This document shows, in pieces, positions 33,609-43,619 of a DNA stretch of 64,000 nt (positions within the stretch are counted from its first letter, which is position 1; each line of letters opens with the position of its first letter). The notes beneath the pieces were generated by a model that saw only the letters and a program-made list of their open reading frames with translations, searched no databases and had not been told where the DNA came from. The position numbers were made by a program, and so were the translations under genes. This DNA comes from Cryptosporangium arvum DSM 44712 (lineage in GTDB: Bacteria > Actinomycetota > Actinomycetes > Mycobacteriales > Cryptosporangiaceae): the NCBI RefSeq assembly GCF_000585375.1, contig NZ_KK073874.1, positions 7,661,913 through 7,725,912 on the forward strand. Direction: 5' to 3'.

Positions 33609-34085
33609 ATGGCCGGCCGAGGAACACCCGCGACGCAGGCGCTGAGCCGAGCGCGTGCCGACTTCACCGTGCACGAGTACACGCACGATCCCGCGTCCGG
33701 CTCGTACGGTCTGGAGGCCGCCCAGGCCCTGGGCGTCGCCCCGGAGCGGGTGTTCAAGACGCTGGTCGCGCAGATCGACGGCGCGCTGCACGTCGCGGTC
33801 GTCCCGGTCACCGGGGAGCTGGACCTCAAAGCGCTGGCCGCCGCCGTCGGCAAGAAGAAGGCCGCGATGGCCGACCCGACGCTCGCCGAGCGGACGACCG
33901 GCTACGTCCGCGGCGGGATCAGCCCGCTCGGGCAGCGGAAACGACTGCCCACCGTGATCGACCGGAGCGCGGAGACGTTCGACACGGTGTTCGTCTCGGC
34001 CGGCCGTCGCGGCCTCGAGGTGGAGGTCTCCCCCGCCGACCTGGTCCGGCTGACCGCGGCAACGCTCGCAGAGATCGGCGCCTAG
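33609..34085 (+). CDS. ybaK: Cys-tRNA(Pro)/Cys-tRNA(Cys) deacylase YbaK
   Basis: Editing enzyme hydrolysing Cys-tRNA(Pro), 158 aa, in the YbaK/EbsC family: [33 protein letters not shown] with the catalytic Lys (VFKTL), [20 protein letters not shown] and [20 protein letters not shown] (33598-33603) ends a few bases before the ATG, consistent with a leaderless transcript divergent from sigR. Convergent with the hydrolase gene, overlapping by 4 bases. Confidence 0.93.
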   Translation: MAGRGTPATQALSRARADFTVHEYTHDPASGSYGLEAAQALGVAPERVFKTLVAQIDGALHVAVVPVTGELDLKALAAAVGKKKAAMADPTLAERTTGYVRGGISPLGQRKRLPTVIDRSAETFDTVFVSAGRRGLEVEVSPADLVRLTAATLAEIGA

Positions 34086-34660
34086 GTCGCCCCGCCGTTG
34101 GCGGCCGCCGCCCAATCGTTGGCGCGTAGCCAGTCGAGCACGTGCGCCGCGGCCGGGCCGATGGCTTTTTTCAAGCTGTGGTCGGCTCCGGCCAGCACGT
34201 GCAGCGTCATCCGCCCCACGACCGGCGGTACGCCGAACGGGTCGCGGTCGCCGTTGACCACGAGCGTCGGCCGGTCGAGCGGCAACTCGTCGACCCGGAG
34301 GCGTTCGGGCCTGCCCGGTGGATGGGTGGGGAACGCCAGCGCGACCACCCCGGCGGCGCCGAGCTCGGCCGCCGTCCGGCACGCCACCCGCGCACCGCTG
34401 GAGCGCCCACCGAGCACGAGCGGCCCGGTCGGCGCCAGCGAGCGGACGACGTCCACCCACGCCTCGTCGAGGTGGGTGGCGGGAGCCGGCGCGCGTCGCC
34501 CGGCCACCCGGTAGGGCTGCGTCACCCGGACCACGGTCACACCGAACGGCACGATCGCGGCGGTGACCGCTTCCAGGTCCGGAGCGTCGACGTCGCCGCC
34601 GGCGCCGTGGCCCAGCACGAGCAACGACCGGGACTCACCCGCGGGCGAGTCGATGCGCAC
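34082..34660 (-). CDS. Alpha/beta hydrolase, KANL3/Tex30-like family
   Basis: 192-aa alpha/beta hydrolase: [17 protein letters not shown] (oxyanion loop), [14 protein letters not shown], the nucleophile elbow [22 protein letters not shown] (acid) and GADHSLKK (His). This fits the small dienelactone-hydrolase-like KANL3/Tex30 group of actinobacteria. Start uncertain: GTG 34660 lies just before the conserved fold; ATG 34819 would overlap the WhiB gene by 97 bases on the same strand. Substrate unknown. Confidence 0.85.
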   Translation of the reverse strand: MRIDSPAGESRSLLVLGHGAGGDVDAPDLEAVTAAIVPFGVTVVRVTQPYRVAGRRAPAPATHLDEAWVDVVRSLAPTGPLVLGGRSSGARVACRTAAELGAAGVVALAFPTHPPGRPERLRVDELPLDRPTLVVNGDRDPFGVPPVVGRMTLHVLAGADHSLKKAIGPAAAHVLDWLRANDWAAAANGGAT

Positions 34661-34722
34661 CCGAGCCGGACCGCGCCGGGTCGGGACGTCCGGCAGGAGC
34701 CCCCCGGCGGGCTCCTCGGGCG

Positions 34723-35118
34723 TCAGTTCTCCCGGTGGAGGGAGTCGGCCCGTTCCGCCCGGGCGCGTGCGCTCGTGAACGACGTCGGTGCGCCGGCCAC
34801 CCCGGTGCGATTCCGCCATGCCACCAGCATGGCGCGCCGCTCCCGGGGCGTCGTACCGCCCCAGACTCCTTCGCAGTCGCCGGCGTTCAACGCGGCCGCG
34901 AGGCAATCCGCCTGCACGTCACAGGAATGGCAGAAGCTGAGCGCCGGATCCGCCGGTTCGGTGGGAAGTGGGAAGAACGTCTCCGGGTCGACGGTGCGAC
35001 AGCGTCCGCGTGTGCGCCACGTGGGGTCGGCGGGGCGTGCCGCCCTCGCCGCCAGCAACCGGGGATCGCGGCTCGCCGCGAGCACCTCATGTGGCCTCGG
35101 CAGCCTGGCCCGAGTCAC
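34723..35118 (-). CDS. WhiB family regulator (orphan paralogue)
   Basis: 131-aa WhiB protein. The four cluster Cys are in GRCRTVDPETFFPLP and CHSCDVQADC; the turn is EGVWGGTTPRERR. A 45-residue Arg/Ala-rich N-terminal extension and a 25-residue tail distinguish it from WhiB1, WhiB2 and WhiB7 types, and there is no AT-hook. GTG 35118 with AAGGAG upstream is preferred to starts further out. Role unknown. Upstream of and co-directional with the hydrolase. Confidence 0.88.
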   Translation of the reverse strand: MTRARLPRPHEVLAASRDPRLLAARAARPADPTWRTRGRCRTVDPETFFPLPTEPADPALSFCHSCDVQADCLAAALNAGDCEGVWGGTTPRERRAMLVAWRNRTGVAGAPTSFTSARARAERADSLHREN

Positions 35119-35290
35119 GTGTCTGCTCTCCTTCCTGCACGGGGTACGTGCCCTGTACCGGTGTCCCCGTGACATGCGCGCCACCCCCGGAGGAAGCGCC
35201 GGCCTCTCCGCCGATCTGCCACGGGCCGAACTCGCTACGTCACAGACAACGAGGCGGGCCGAGGGGCGTTACGGGGTTTCGCCGACCGGG

Positions 35291-36007
35291 TCAGAACAAG
35301 GTGTCGAGTGACACCGGAGTGACTGATTCGACCCGTTCCCGAAGCTGCGGGCCGGTGTTCTTCACGTTGCCGACCGCCGGGCCGACCGGCCGCAGCTCCA
35401 TGCCGGCCAGCAGTTCGGCCGACGGCGGCGCGAGCAGCGCGGCCGGATCGGCCTCCGACTCGCCCAGCCACTGCGCCCAGCGCTCGCGCGGTAGCTGCAG
35501 CGGCATCCGGTCGTGCACGGACGCCAGTGGACCGAGCGCATCGGTGGTGACGATCGAGCAGGTGGCCACTTTGTCGTCGCCCTTGCCCCAGACCTCCCAG
35601 AGCCCGGCGAAGACGCACAGCCCACCATCGGCACGGGTGAGGTACCAGGCCTGCTTGCCCGGCCCGTCGGGCCGCGGGGACCACTCGTACCAGCCGTCGG
35701 CGGGCACCAGGCACCGACGCCGGGCGAACGCGGACCGGAACGCCGGCTTGGTGGCCACCGACTCGGCCCGCGCGTTCATCATCCGGGCGCCGGCCGAGAG
35801 ATCGGCCGCCCACGACGGCACCAGCCCCCAGCGCAGCGCGTCGACCACCCGGCCGCCCTGCGAGCGCGAGACGCGGACCACCGGCACGGTCGTCGTCGGC
35901 GCCACGTTGTAGTCGGGCCGCAACGGCTCGTCGAACGCACTGCCCACCGCGTCGAACTCGGCCACGAGGTCGTCGGCGCTCCGGCTGGAGGCATACCTAC
36001 CGCACAT
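35291..36007 (-). CDS. SRAP domain protein (HMCES/YedK), abasic-site crosslinking
   Basis: SOS-response-associated peptidase-like protein of 238 aa that covalently shields abasic sites in single-stranded DNA. Catalytic Cys2 in [29 protein letters not shown], the Glu in DGWYEW and His in SVHDRMPL are all present. Divergent from aroA across only 49 bp. The same neighbour pair is found in mycobacteria (Rv3226c-aroA). Confidence 0.95.
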   Translation of the reverse strand: MCGRYASSRSADDLVAEFDAVGSAFDEPLRPDYNVAPTTTVPVVRVSRSQGGRVVDALRWGLVPSWAADLSAGARMMNARAESVATKPAFRSAFARRRCLVPADGWYEWSPRPDGPGKQAWYLTRADGGLCVFAGLWEVWGKGDDKVATCSIVTTDALGPLASVHDRMPLQLPRERWAQWLGESEADPAALLAPPSAELLAGMELRPVGPAVGNVKNTGPQLRERVESVTPVSLDTLF

Positions 36008-36056
36008 GGCCGCCACGTTACTGAGCCCCACCGACACTTCCGGCAGACTGACCACC

Positions 36057-37328
36057 ATGCAGATCGATCCCTGGCCGGCCCCTCGCGCGACCGCTCCGGT
36101 CGTCGGCACCGTCACGATGCCCGGAAGCAAGTCGGTGACCAACCGCGCGCTGATCCTCGCCGCGCTGGCGTCCGGGCCGTCGACGCTGCGCGCGCCGCTA
36201 CGCAGCCGCGACTCGGCGCTGATGGCCGACGCGCTGCGGGCGCTCGGCGTCGAGGTGGTGGACGACGGGGCCTGGCACGTCACCCCGCACGCCTTCCGCG
36301 GCCCGGCCACCGTCGACTGCGGCCTGGCCGGAACGGTCATGCGTTTCCTCCCCCCGGCCGCGGTGCTCGCCGAGGGACCGGTGGTGCTCGACGGCGACCC
36401 GCGGGCGCGGGAACGGCCGATGGGCCGGCTGATCGATGCGCTGCGCGGCCTCGGTGCCGACATCGCCGACGACGGCCGGGCCGCGCTGCCGTTCACGGTG
36501 GCCGGCACCGGCGCGCTTCCCGGTGGCAGCGTGACGATCGACGCGTCCGCGTCCTCGCAGTTCGTCTCCGGGCTGCTGCTCTCGGGCGCGCGCTACGACA
36601 AGGGCGTGGTCGTCCACCATGACGGCAAACCGGTGCCGAGCCTCCCGCACATCGACATGACGGTCGCGATGCTCCGCGACGCCGGGGTCACGGTCGACGA
36701 CAGCGAGGCGAACACCTGGCGGGTCGAGCCGGGCCCGATCGCACCGCTCGACCTCGACGTCGAACCCGATCTGTCCAACGCCGCGCCGTTCCTGGCCGCG
36801 GCGCTCGCCACCGGCGGCCGGGTGACGGTGACCGGCTGGCCGCGGCGCACCACCCAGCCCGGCGACGCGCTGCGCGACCTCTTCGCCCGGATGGGCGCCC
36901 AGGTCACGCTGGACGACGACGGGCTCACGGTCGCCGCCGGTGACCGCCTCACCGGTCTCGACGCCGACCTGCACGACGTCGGTGAGCTGACGCCGGTGCT
37001 CGCCGCGCTGGCCGCGCTGGCCGAGACCCCCTCGCGCCTGCGCGGTGTCGCCCACCTGCGCGGGCACGAGACCGACCGGCTCGCCGCGCTGGCCACCGAG
37101 CTCAACAACCTCGGCGGCGCGGTCACCGAGACCGAGGACGGTCTGGCGATCGAGCCCCGGCCGCTGCGCGGTGGGGTGTTCGGCAGCTACGAGGACCACC
37201 GGATGGCGCAGGCCGGTGTACTGATCGGACTCGCGGTCGACGGGGTGGCGGTGGAGAACGTCGCGACGACCGGCAAGACGATGCCGACGTTCACGACCGT
37301 CTGGACCGAGCTGGTGAGTTCCCGCTGA
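36057..37328 (+). CDS. aroA: 3-phosphoshikimate 1-carboxyvinyltransferase (EPSP synthase)
   Basis: Sixth step of the shikimate pathway, joining PEP to shikimate-3-phosphate; 423 aa. Motifs: [17 protein letters not shown] (S3P/PEP site), [11 protein letters not shown] (the loop usually NAGTAMR, here GLAGTVMR), [23 protein letters not shown] and DHRMAQAG. The ATG at 36057 gives the normal N-terminus. Its TGA overlaps the apparent CTG start of rsgA. Confidence 0.96.
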   Translation: MQIDPWPAPRATAPVVGTVTMPGSKSVTNRALILAALASGPSTLRAPLRSRDSALMADALRALGVEVVDDGAWHVTPHAFRGPATVDCGLAGTVMRFLPPAAVLAEGPVVLDGDPRARERPMGRLIDALRGLGADIADDGRAALPFTVAGTGALPGGSVTIDASASSQFVSGLLLSGARYDKGVVVHHDGKPVPSLPHIDMTVAMLRDAGVTVDDSEANTWRVEPGPIAPLDLDVEPDLSNAAPFLAAALATGGRVTVTGWPRRTTQPGDALRDLFARMGAQVTLDDDGLTVAAGDRLTGLDADLHDVGELTPVLAALAALAETPSRLRGVAHLRGHETDRLAALATELNNLGGAVTETEDGLAIEPRPLRGGVFGSYEDHRMAQAGVLIGLAVDGVAVENVATTGKTMPTFTTVWTELVSSR

Positions 37329-38320
37329 GCCCCCGGCGCGAACTCGACGAGGACGACGTCCGGGTCCGGCCGGGGCGCCGGGGCTCGCGGCCGCGTACCC
37401 GCACCCGGCCGAGCCACTCCGACGCGCAGGAGGCCATGGTCATCGGCGTCGACCGCGGCCGGTACACGTGCTGGATCGACGAGCAGGTCGTCGTGGCCAT
37501 GCGGGCCAGGGAGCTGGGCCGCAAGTCCGTCGTCGTCGGTGACCGCGTCGCGCTCGTCGGAGACCTGTCCGGCGGCCCGGACGCGCTGGCCCGCATCGTC
37601 CGGATCGAGGAGCGCCGCAGCGTGCTGCGCCGCACCGCCGACGACGACGACCCGTACGAGCGGGTGATCGTCGCGAACGCCGACCAGCTGGTCATCGTGA
37701 CCGCGCTGGTGGATCCCCCGCCCCGCACCGGGTTCGTCGACCGCTGCCTGGTCGCGGCGTTCGACGCCGGCGTCGAACCGCTGCTCTGCCTGACCAAAGC
37801 GGACCTGGCCGCCGACGGCGCGGCCGAGGAGTTCCGGCAGCACTGGTCGGCGCTCGACCTGCCGGTGGTCACCACCCGCCGGGACGGCGAGCCGGTCGAC
37901 CTCGAGGAGCGGCTGAACGGTCGCCTGTCGGTGCTGATCGGGCACTCCGGCGTCGGCAAGTCCACGTTGGTCAACCGCCTGGTGCCGGACGCCGCGCGCG
38001 CCACCGGTGGGGTCAGCGCGGTCGGCAAGGGACGGCACACCTCCACCTCCGCGGTGGCGCTGGCGCTGCCGGCCGGCGGCTGGGTGATCGACACCCCCGG
38101 TGTCCGCTCGTTCGGGCTCGCGCACGTCTCGCCGGCGAGCCTGCTGGCCGGCTTCACGGACCTGGCCGAGGGCGCCGAGGAGTGTCCGTCCGGTTGCGAG
38201 CACCGCTCGTCCGAGGAAGGCTGCGCGCTCGACGAGTGGGTGGCCGAGGGACACGCGTCGCCGGAACGCCTCGCGTCGTACCGCCATCTACTCGCGAGTC
38301 GTGGAGATTTTGTCTCCTAA
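37325..38320 (+). CDS. rsgA: Ribosome small-subunit GTPase RsgA
   Basis: Circularly permuted GTPase for 30S maturation, 331 aa if started at 37325. OB-fold at about 45-110, then G4 TKAD, G1 [10 protein letters not shown]3 DTPGVRSFG and the zinc knuckle [14 protein letters not shown]. The conserved actinobacterial N-terminus ([14 protein letters not shown]) is encoded upstream of the first ATG (37436), yet no ATG, GTG or TTG precedes it in frame; a CTG at 37325 inside the aroA stop (CTGA) is the best candidate. If ATG 37436 were used, the protein would lose 37 conserved residues (294 aa). Confidence 0.92.
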   Translation: MSPRRELDEDDVRVRPGRRGSRPRTRTRPSHSDAQEAMVIGVDRGRYTCWIDEQVVVAMRARELGRKSVVVGDRVALVGDLSGGPDALARIVRIEERRSVLRRTADDDDPYERVIVANADQLVIVTALVDPPPRTGFVDRCLVAAFDAGVEPLLCLTKADLAADGAAEEFRQHWSALDLPVVTTRRDGEPVDLEERLNGRLSVLIGHSGVGKSTLVNRLVPDAARATGGVSAVGKGRHTSTSAVALALPAGGWVIDTPGVRSFGLAHVSPASLLAGFTDLAEGAEECPSGCEHRSSEEGCALDEWVAEGHASPERLASYRHLLASRGDFVS

Positions 38321-38536
38321 TAACGTGGCGAAAAGACACTTGTAAGAACCCTGTCGACCACTGTCGGAATCGATTCGCCGCGCTATCCGACGACCGGCCG
38401 ATCTGTCCCCTCCACCCGGTTCCAATGTCGCCGTGCCCCGTGCAACCGAATTCGTGGCGGCGGTACAGTGCGGGCCGCGGGGGATCGTCGCGGTCGGCCC
38501 GTGCGCGCGGAGCCACCCAGAAGTAGGGACACTAAA

Positions 38537-38893
38537 TTGGGATTCTTCTCCCGCAAAAACCCCTTCGCGATGGCGGACGTTTCCGAACACGTCGTGGTCG
38601 CACGGTTCCACCTCGCCGCGGGTCCGAGCGGCACGGCGACGAACCTGCACAACGTCTACGCCTTGGAAGAGCAGTTGGCGTCGGCGATCGAATCCGCGGG
38701 CGCCGGTGAGTTCGAGCAGCCGCAGTTCAGCGAAGACGAGCTGGTGCTCTCCGCCTACGGCCCCGACGCCAACCGCCTGTTCGCCGCGATGGAGCCGGCC
38801 CTGCGCTCGTTCCCGGCCCGGCCGGCGTCGGTGCTGCTGCGCTACGGCGCGTACGACGACCCGAACGCGGCGGAACAGTTGGTCCGGCTCTGA
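38537..38893 (+). CDS. Conserved hypothetical protein (118 aa)
   Basis: Small soluble protein with a ferredoxin-like alternation of strands and helices: [57 protein letters not shown] do not know its function. Similar genes sit before hisN in other actinobacteria. The start is TTG 38537 (AGGGAC upstream) or ATG 38570. 17 bp before hisN, so probably one operon. Confidence 0.75.
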   Translation: MGFFSRKNPFAMADVSEHVVVARFHLAAGPSGTATNLHNVYALEEQLASAIESAGAGEFEQPQFSEDELVLSAYGPDANRLFAAMEPALRSFPARPASVLLRYGAYDDPNAAEQLVRL

Positions 38894-38910
38894 GCGGTAG
38901 CCTCCAGTCC

Positions 38911-39711
38911 ATGTCCCGCTACTCCGACGATCTGGCGTTCGCCCACGTCCTGGCCGACACCGCGGACCGGATCACCACCGCCCGCTTCAAGGCGCAGGAC
39001 CTTCGGGTCTCGTCGAAACCGGACATGACTCCGGTCACCGATGCCGACACTGCCGTCGAGCAGGCGCTGCGCTCGACGCTCAGCCGGGCCCGCCCCCGCG
39101 ACGGCATCATCGGTGAGGAGTTCGGCGAAGTTCCCGGCCACGGCGTCCGCCGCTGGGTGATCGACCCGATCGACGGCACCAAGAACTTCGTCCGCGGGGT
39201 ACCGGTCTGGGCGACGCTCATCGCGCTCCTGGAGAACGACGAGCCGGTCGCCGGGATGGTGACGGCCCCCGCGCTGGGCCGCCGCTGGTGGGCCGCGAAG
39301 GGCTGTGGGGCCTACGCCGGGCGGCGCCCCACCGCAGGCACCCCGATCCACGTCTCGGCCGTGAGCAACCTCGCCGACGCGTCGCTCTCCTACTCGTCGC
39401 TCTCGGGCTGGGAAGAGCAGAGCGCGCTGGGGGACTTCGTCGATCTGACGCGATCGGTTTGGCGCACCCGTGCTTACGGGGACTTCTACAGCTATGTGTT
39501 GCTGGCCGAGGGCGCGGTCGACGTGGCGTGCGAACCGGAGGTCTCGCTGTGGGACCTCGCGGCGCTCGCCGCGATCGTCGCCGAGGCCGGGGGCACGTTC
39601 ACCGATCTCTCCGGAAAGCCCGGACCCGCCGGAGGCAGCGCGGTAGCGACGAACGGACTGCTGCACGAATCCGTGTTGAAGATCATCGGCACCGACACGG
39701 GCCGACTTTAG
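38911..39711 (+). CDS. hisN: Histidinol-phosphatase, inositol monophosphatase family
   Basis: Metal-dependent phosphatase of 266 aa matching actinobacterial HisN, which removes phosphate from histidinol phosphate. Metal ligands: Glu in [16 protein letters not shown] and the C-terminal [22 protein letters not shown] and [19 protein letters not shown] fit HisN better than SuhB or CysQ. ATG start. The position after rsgA and the small gene supports the call. Confidence 0.9.
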   Translation: MSRYSDDLAFAHVLADTADRITTARFKAQDLRVSSKPDMTPVTDADTAVEQALRSTLSRARPRDGIIGEEFGEVPGHGVRRWVIDPIDGTKNFVRGVPVWATLIALLENDEPVAGMVTAPALGRRWWAAKGCGAYAGRRPTAGTPIHVSAVSNLADASLSYSSLSGWEEQSALGDFVDLTRSVWRTRAYGDFYSYVLLAEGAVDVACEPEVSLWDLAALAAIVAEAGGTFTDLSGKPGPAGGSAVATNGLLHESVLKIIGTDTGRL

Positions 39712-39780
39712 CTATCTGATCAGGGAGTCGACCGCACCCATCGCCCGAAAGGCTGGTGCGGAAGCCTCCGCGAGCGACTC

Positions 39781-40719
39781 GTGAGGTGGGGGCTTATCCT
39801 CGCAGAGGTGTCCTTCGGATGGGTTTTCCTGGGCGCTTCGGTGGCCGCTTACGGCGTGGCGAACTTCTTGCAGTCGGTCGCCGCGGCTCGCGTCAGCGTG
39901 CACTCGAAACTCGATCCGGGCCTGCTGCTGAAACTCGCCGGCCACCGGGTCTACCTCGCCGGGCTGCTGTGCCAGCTGCTCGCGTTCGCTTTCGCCTTCT
40001 TCGCCCGGCGTGACCTGCCGCTCTTCCTCGTCCAGACCGCGGTGGCCGCCGGCCTCGGCGTCACGGTGCTGCTGGGCGTGGCCTTCCTCAAGTGGCGACA
40101 TCCGGTCTCCGAGGTCGTGCTGCTCGGCACGCTCGTGTTCGGCCTCGCGGCGCTGATCATCTCGGCCGAGGTCAGCCAGTCCCGTCCGCTCAACGGCGTC
40201 GAGGTCTGCGCGCTGGCGCTCAGCGTGCCGATCGTCGGGCTGCTGGGCCGGGCCGCGGTGCCGCTGCACGGCGCCCCGGGTTCGGTCGCGCTCGGCGCCC
40301 TGTCCGGGCTGTCGTTCGGCGCGGTGGCCATCGCGTCGCGCCCACTGGCCGGCGCGCATTCGATCGGGGCCTTCGTCACCGACCCGCTGCTCTACATCCT
40401 GCTCGCGCACACCGTCGTCGGACAGCTGCTGCTCGGGCTGGCGATGCAGCGCGGCTCCACCACCGCGGCCGTCGCGTCGATGGACGCCGCCGCCGCCATC
40501 CCGCCCGCCCTGGTCGGCCTTCTGCTGCTCGGCGACCGCATCGCGCCGGGACGGGAATGGCTCGCCGCGGTCGGCTTCGTCGCCGCGCTGGGATCGGTGC
40601 TGCTGCTGACGCGCTACGCCGAGCCGCAGCACCACGTCCGCGAACGGTACGAGGAGAGAAGCCGGAAGCGGTGCGCCAAATCCAAGGCCGCCGCCACGGC
40701 GCGCGCGTCAGCCCGGTAG
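39781..40719 (+). CDS. DMT/EamA-like integral membrane permease
   Basis: 312-aa protein with about nine to ten hydrophobic helices in two halves, like drug/metabolite transporters: GASVAAYGVANFLQSVAA in helix 1, RVYLAGLLCQLLAFAFAF, and the C-terminal half with GQLLLGLAMQRGSTTAAVASMDA and LLLLGDRIAPGREWLAAVGFV (PF00892-like). The tail is Arg/Lys/Ala-rich and cytoplasmic. Substrate unknown. The start is GTG 39781 or GTG 39808. The 3' end overlaps the convergent GntR gene by 12 bases. Confidence 0.82.
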   Translation: MRWGLILAEVSFGWVFLGASVAAYGVANFLQSVAAARVSVHSKLDPGLLLKLAGHRVYLAGLLCQLLAFAFAFFARRDLPLFLVQTAVAAGLGVTVLLGVAFLKWRHPVSEVVLLGTLVFGLAALIISAEVSQSRPLNGVEVCALALSVPIVGLLGRAAVPLHGAPGSVALGALSGLSFGAVAIASRPLAGAHSIGAFVTDPLLYILLAHTVVGQLLLGLAMQRGSTTAAVASMDAAAAIPPALVGLLLLGDRIAPGREWLAAVGFVAALGSVLLLTRYAEPQHHVRERYEERSRKRCAKSKAAATARASAR

Positions 40720-41475
40720 CTCGTACCGGAGCTGGTGGCGGTCGCCGGGCAGTACGGTCCTGGTCAGGCGCACCGGCCTGGCCACGCTCCAGCCGGTGCG
40801 GACGTGCTCGATGACCGGCACGCCGACCCCGATCTCGAGCAGCCGCGACTCCTCCGGATCGGGCATCCGGGTGAGGATCTCGTCGGCGTAGCGCACCTGC
40901 CGGTGCCCCAGCGCCGCCAGCAACGGCACGACGCTCGGCACGATCTCCCGGGGGTCGAGCACCGGCGTGTCCTCCACCAGCGACAGCGGGTAGTACGACT
41001 CGGACAGGTGCGACGGCGCGCCGTCCAGGAAGCGCACCCGGCGACGCACGACCAGCCGCTCGTCGGCCGGCACCTCGAGCCGGGTGGCCCATTCGGGCCC
41101 GGCGGCCACGATCGAGACCTCGATCTCCTGCGTCGGCGTCCGGCCGTTGCGGTGCGCCTGGTCGGCGAAGCTGTCGGGGCCGCGGAACCGGGCCGCGCCG
41201 AGATCCTCCTCGACCCGGTGCGTCAGCACGAACTGCTCACGCCGCCGGACGGTGCGGCCGGCCCGCGCGCGGCCGGCCGAGATCAGGCCCTCGTTGGCGA
41301 GCGCCAGCAACGCCATCCGGACGGTGTTGCGCGAGCAGTCGTAGGCGGCCGCGAGGTCTTTCTCGGTGGGCACCTGGGCGCCCGGCGGCAGCTCCCGCCG
41401 CTGGATGCGGGCGCGCAGATCGTTCGCGATGACCTGGTATTGCGGCTGGTCGTATTGGCTCTGGTCGGCTGCCAT
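40708..41475 (-). CDS. GntR family regulator (HutC/UTRA type)
   Basis: 255-aa repressor. Winged helix at about 10-75 (YQVIANDLRARIQRRELPPGAQVPTE in part, AAAYDCSRNTVRMALLALANEGLI in part), then a UTRA ligand domain (about 95-250) with VRRRVRFLDGAPSHLSESYYPL. ATG at 41475 with GGAGG 5 bases before it. The ligand is unknown. Divergent from a small ORF; the gap contains AGGTACCT and CTATCG-N6-CGATAG palindromes that could be its operators. Confidence 0.9.
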   Translation of the reverse strand: MAADQSQYDQPQYQVIANDLRARIQRRELPPGAQVPTEKDLAAAYDCSRNTVRMALLALANEGLISAGRARAGRTVRRREQFVLTHRVEEDLGAARFRGPDSFADQAHRNGRTPTQEIEVSIVAAGPEWATRLEVPADERLVVRRRVRFLDGAPSHLSESYYPLSLVEDTPVLDPREIVPSVVPLLAALGHRQVRYADEILTRMPDPEESRLLEIGVGVPVIEHVRTGWSVARPVRLTRTVLPGDRHQLRYELPG

Positions 41476-41525
41476 GGCCGCCTCCACCCTTGACCCCGAG
41501 CTCTCAACAAGGCACCATCTTTTGT

Positions 41526-41558
41526 AGGTACCTTAATTGTCTATCGTCGGATCGATAG
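41526..41558. promoter_or_regulatory. Candidate GntR operator region
   Basis: The palindrome AGGTACCT (41526-41533) and the inverted repeat CTATCG-N6-CGATAG (41541-41558) lie in an AT-rich stretch between the GntR gene and the divergent small ORF. Confidence 0.45.
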
Positions 41559-41630
41559 TTAACCGTACCGCGACTCGAGGCGCCAGCACCACTGACTGCT
41601 CATCTCCGACCGCCCCGAACGGGGGACGCC

Positions 41631-41879
41631 ATGATGCACGGCCGCTTCCACCCCGACCAGATCACCGCCGCCGCCCGGCTGCGGGTCATCCCGGCGAACA
41701 TGACCGAACCGGTCCCTACGCGGGGGGTCGCGAAACCGCACCCCGCCGACCACCGACCCGCCGCCGAGGACGATCGCGACGCTGGATCGAACCTGTTCGA
41801 CCGGCTCGAAGCCCGGCTCGCCGCCGGCCTCCGTCGGCGCCGGGGACAGCCTGACGGCTGGTACACCTGGGCGGCCTGA
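41631..41879 (+). CDS. Small hypothetical protein (82 aa)
   Basis: Unknown. Starts at ATG ATG (41631) after GGGGGAC. Polar and Arg/Asp-rich, with LFDRLEARLAAGLRRRRG near the end and a WYTWAA tail. No domain recognised. Divergent from the GntR gene and convergent with the HxlR gene; it could be the target of the GntR regulator. Confidence 0.4.
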   Translation: MMHGRFHPDQITAAARLRVIPANMTEPVPTRGVAKPHPADHRPAAEDDRDAGSNLFDRLEARLAAGLRRRRGQPDGWYTWAA

Positions 41880-41880
41880 C

Positions 41881-42384
41881 TCAGGCCAGCGGGCCGCTCC
41901 GGTCCCAGTCGGGCATCCGCATCTGCAGTTCCAGGTCGAGGTTGCGCACCTCGTCGCCACAGTGGCGGCACACGTAGAGGCCGTCCAACATCTCACCGCA
42001 GCTGTGGGCGATCGCCGCCGGCGGAGAGCCGGCCAGCCACCGGTCACCCCAGCTGCGCAGCGAGTCCATCACGGTCGACAGGTCCCGCCCGGCCGGCGTG
42101 AGGTGGTATTCGAACCGCGGCGGCCGCTCCGAGTAGCGCTGCCGCTCGACCACCCCGGCCGCTTCGAGACTCCGCAGCCGCGCGGCCAACCGGTCGCGCG
42201 GCGCACCGGTGTTGCGGGCGATCTCGTCGAAGCGGTGGTTGCCCCAGAAGATCTCGCGGATCGCCAGCAGGGCCCACTTCTCGCCGACGAGCGACAGAGC
42301 GGCCGCCATCGAACAGGGCCGGCCCGGAAGCGTCGTGGCGTCGAACTCCAACACGTCGTCACTCACGTCACCCAAGGTTGCCAT
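41881..42384 (-). CDS. HxlR-type winged-helix regulator
   Basis: 167-aa MarR-like regulator. PCSMAAALSLVGEKWALLAIREIFWG, FDEIARNTGAPRDRLAARLRSLE, GVVERQRYSERPPRFEYHLTPAGRDL are the canonical HxlR helices and wing (each cited in part). The C-terminal 30 residues add HSCGEMLDGLYVCRHCGDEV, a Cys-rich patch (C, CxxC) that may bind a metal; such a tail is seen in a subset of the family. HxlR proteins typically sense quinones, aldehydes or thiol stress. Divergent from the SCO6745-like gene. Confidence 0.9.
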   Translation of the reverse strand: MATLGDVSDDVLEFDATTLPGRPCSMAAALSLVGEKWALLAIREIFWGNHRFDEIARNTGAPRDRLAARLRSLEAAGVVERQRYSERPPRFEYHLTPAGRDLSTVMDSLRSWGDRWLAGSPPAAIAHSCGEMLDGLYVCRHCGDEVRNLDLELQMRMPDWDRSGPLA

Positions 42385-42523
42385 GTCAAACCGAGGTCGG
42401 CCACCGCCACCAATCCCACCAACCCGGTCCGGACGACGGGAACCACGGTGGAGTCGGGCGATCACACGCTGTCCTGTGGCAGGCTGGCTCTCGCCCATCC
42501 ACCTCCGCCGCTCGGGAGGATCC

Positions 42524-43420
42524 GTGCCCGAACTCCGTGACCCGTACCCCGCCCTGGCCCGCCGCGCCTGGCAGGTTCTCGAGGTCGTCCACGTGCTCAG
42601 CTATTTCGCCCCGGAGACCCGGCAGGCGACCGACGCGCTGGGACTCAAGGGTTACTGGATGGGCTACTTCGGCTGCCGAGCGGCTCCGCTCGGCGCGGTC
42701 TCGGCCGCGGCGGTGACCGCCACGTTCCACAACTTCCACCCCGGCATGGTGGAGCGCGCGGTGCCGGACGTGTGGAAGTACGCCACCCCCGAGCAGCTGA
42801 TCGAGGCCAGGCTCGCCGGTGTCGACGCGTCGCTGCGCCGCCTCTTCGGCGACGAGATCGCCGCCGACCCGAACGTCGGCCGCGCCACCGACCTGGCCGT
42901 GGAGGCCGCCGCCGCGGTCCGGGGGGCCGAGGTCTCCGGTCGGCCGCTGGCCGCCGCCAACGCGGCGCTCACCGTGCCCGACGCGCCCCACCTCGCGCTC
43001 TGGCACGCGCTGACCGTGCTGCGCGAGCACCGCGGCGACGGGCACGTCTCGCTGCTGGTCACCGGCGAGATCGGGCCGGTCGAGGCACACATCCTGGCGA
43101 TCGCCTCCGGCCGGTCGTCGGCCGAGTTGCTGCGCACCGCACGCAAATGGTCGGACGAGGACTGGGACGCCGGGGTGGAGAGCCTGGTCGGGCGCGGCTG
43201 GCTGCGCGAGGACTGGACGCTCACGCCGCAAGGTGTCGCGGCCCGCGAGACCCTCGAGGACGACACCGACCAGCTGGCCTCCGGGCCGTACCGCGTGCTC
43301 GGCACCGAGGCGACCGCCGAACTCACGGAGTTGCTCACACCGCTCGCCACGACGATCGTGGCAGCAGGGGTGCTTCCGTTCCCCAACCCGGTCGGCCTCC
43401 CGGCCCCCGGGACCGACTGA
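42524..43420 (+). CDS. SCO6745 family protein
   Basis: 298-aa soluble, helix-rich protein common in actinomycetes (SCO6745 family). Starts PYPALARRAWQVLEVVH, followed by GLKGYWMGYFGCRAAPLG and FHNFHPGMVERAVPDVW; the C-terminal part (ESLVGRGWLREDWTLTPQGVAARE in part) looks like a winged helix. The biochemical role is unknown. GGGAGGA precedes the GTG. 13 bp before the MT0933-like gene, probably one operon. Confidence 0.85.
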   Translation: MPELRDPYPALARRAWQVLEVVHVLSYFAPETRQATDALGLKGYWMGYFGCRAAPLGAVSAAAVTATFHNFHPGMVERAVPDVWKYATPEQLIEARLAGVDASLRRLFGDEIAADPNVGRATDLAVEAAAAVRGAEVSGRPLAAANAALTVPDAPHLALWHALTVLREHRGDGHVSLLVTGEIGPVEAHILAIASGRSSAELLRTARKWSDEDWDAGVESLVGRGWLREDWTLTPQGVAARETLEDDTDQLASGPYRVLGTEATAELTELLTPLATTIVAAGVLPFPNPVGLPAPGTD

Positions 43421-43433
43421 CCGAGGAGGGGCC

Positions 43434-43619
43434 ATGGGTCTGTTCGACAAGGCGAAGGCATTCGTCGACAAGCACGACGCGCAGGTCGACAAGGGCCTGG
43501 ACAAGCTCGGCGACATCGTCGACGAGCGCACCGGCCGTAAGCACAGCGCCAACATCGACAAAGCCGTCGACGCCGCGCAGAAGCACACCGGCGAGGGCGA
43601 CACCACCAGGAACCGATAG
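43434..43619 (+). CDS. Antitoxin-family protein, MT0933-like (61 aa)
   Basis: Small Lys/Asp-rich helical protein: GLFDKAKAFVDKHDAQVDKG, DERTGRKHSANIDKAVDAAQ, matching family PF14013 (MT0933 antitoxin). The toxin role of neighbours in this family is not established, and no toxin is visible here. GGAGG precedes the ATG. Confidence 0.85.
   Translation: MGLFDKAKAFVDKHDAQVDKGLDKLGDIVDERTGRKHSANIDKAVDAAQKHTGEGDTTRNR

Noticed and set aside
33372-34460. Full 611-codon frame as a giant sigma factor
   Set aside because: Upstream of about 33554 the frame is antisense to ybaK and has no conserved sequence; only the last 250-310 codons are plausible SigR.
34661-34819. Longer start (ATG 34819) for the alpha/beta hydrolase
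   Set aside because: Would overlap the WhiB gene by 97 bases on the same strand and has no ribosome site; the added residues are not part of the fold.
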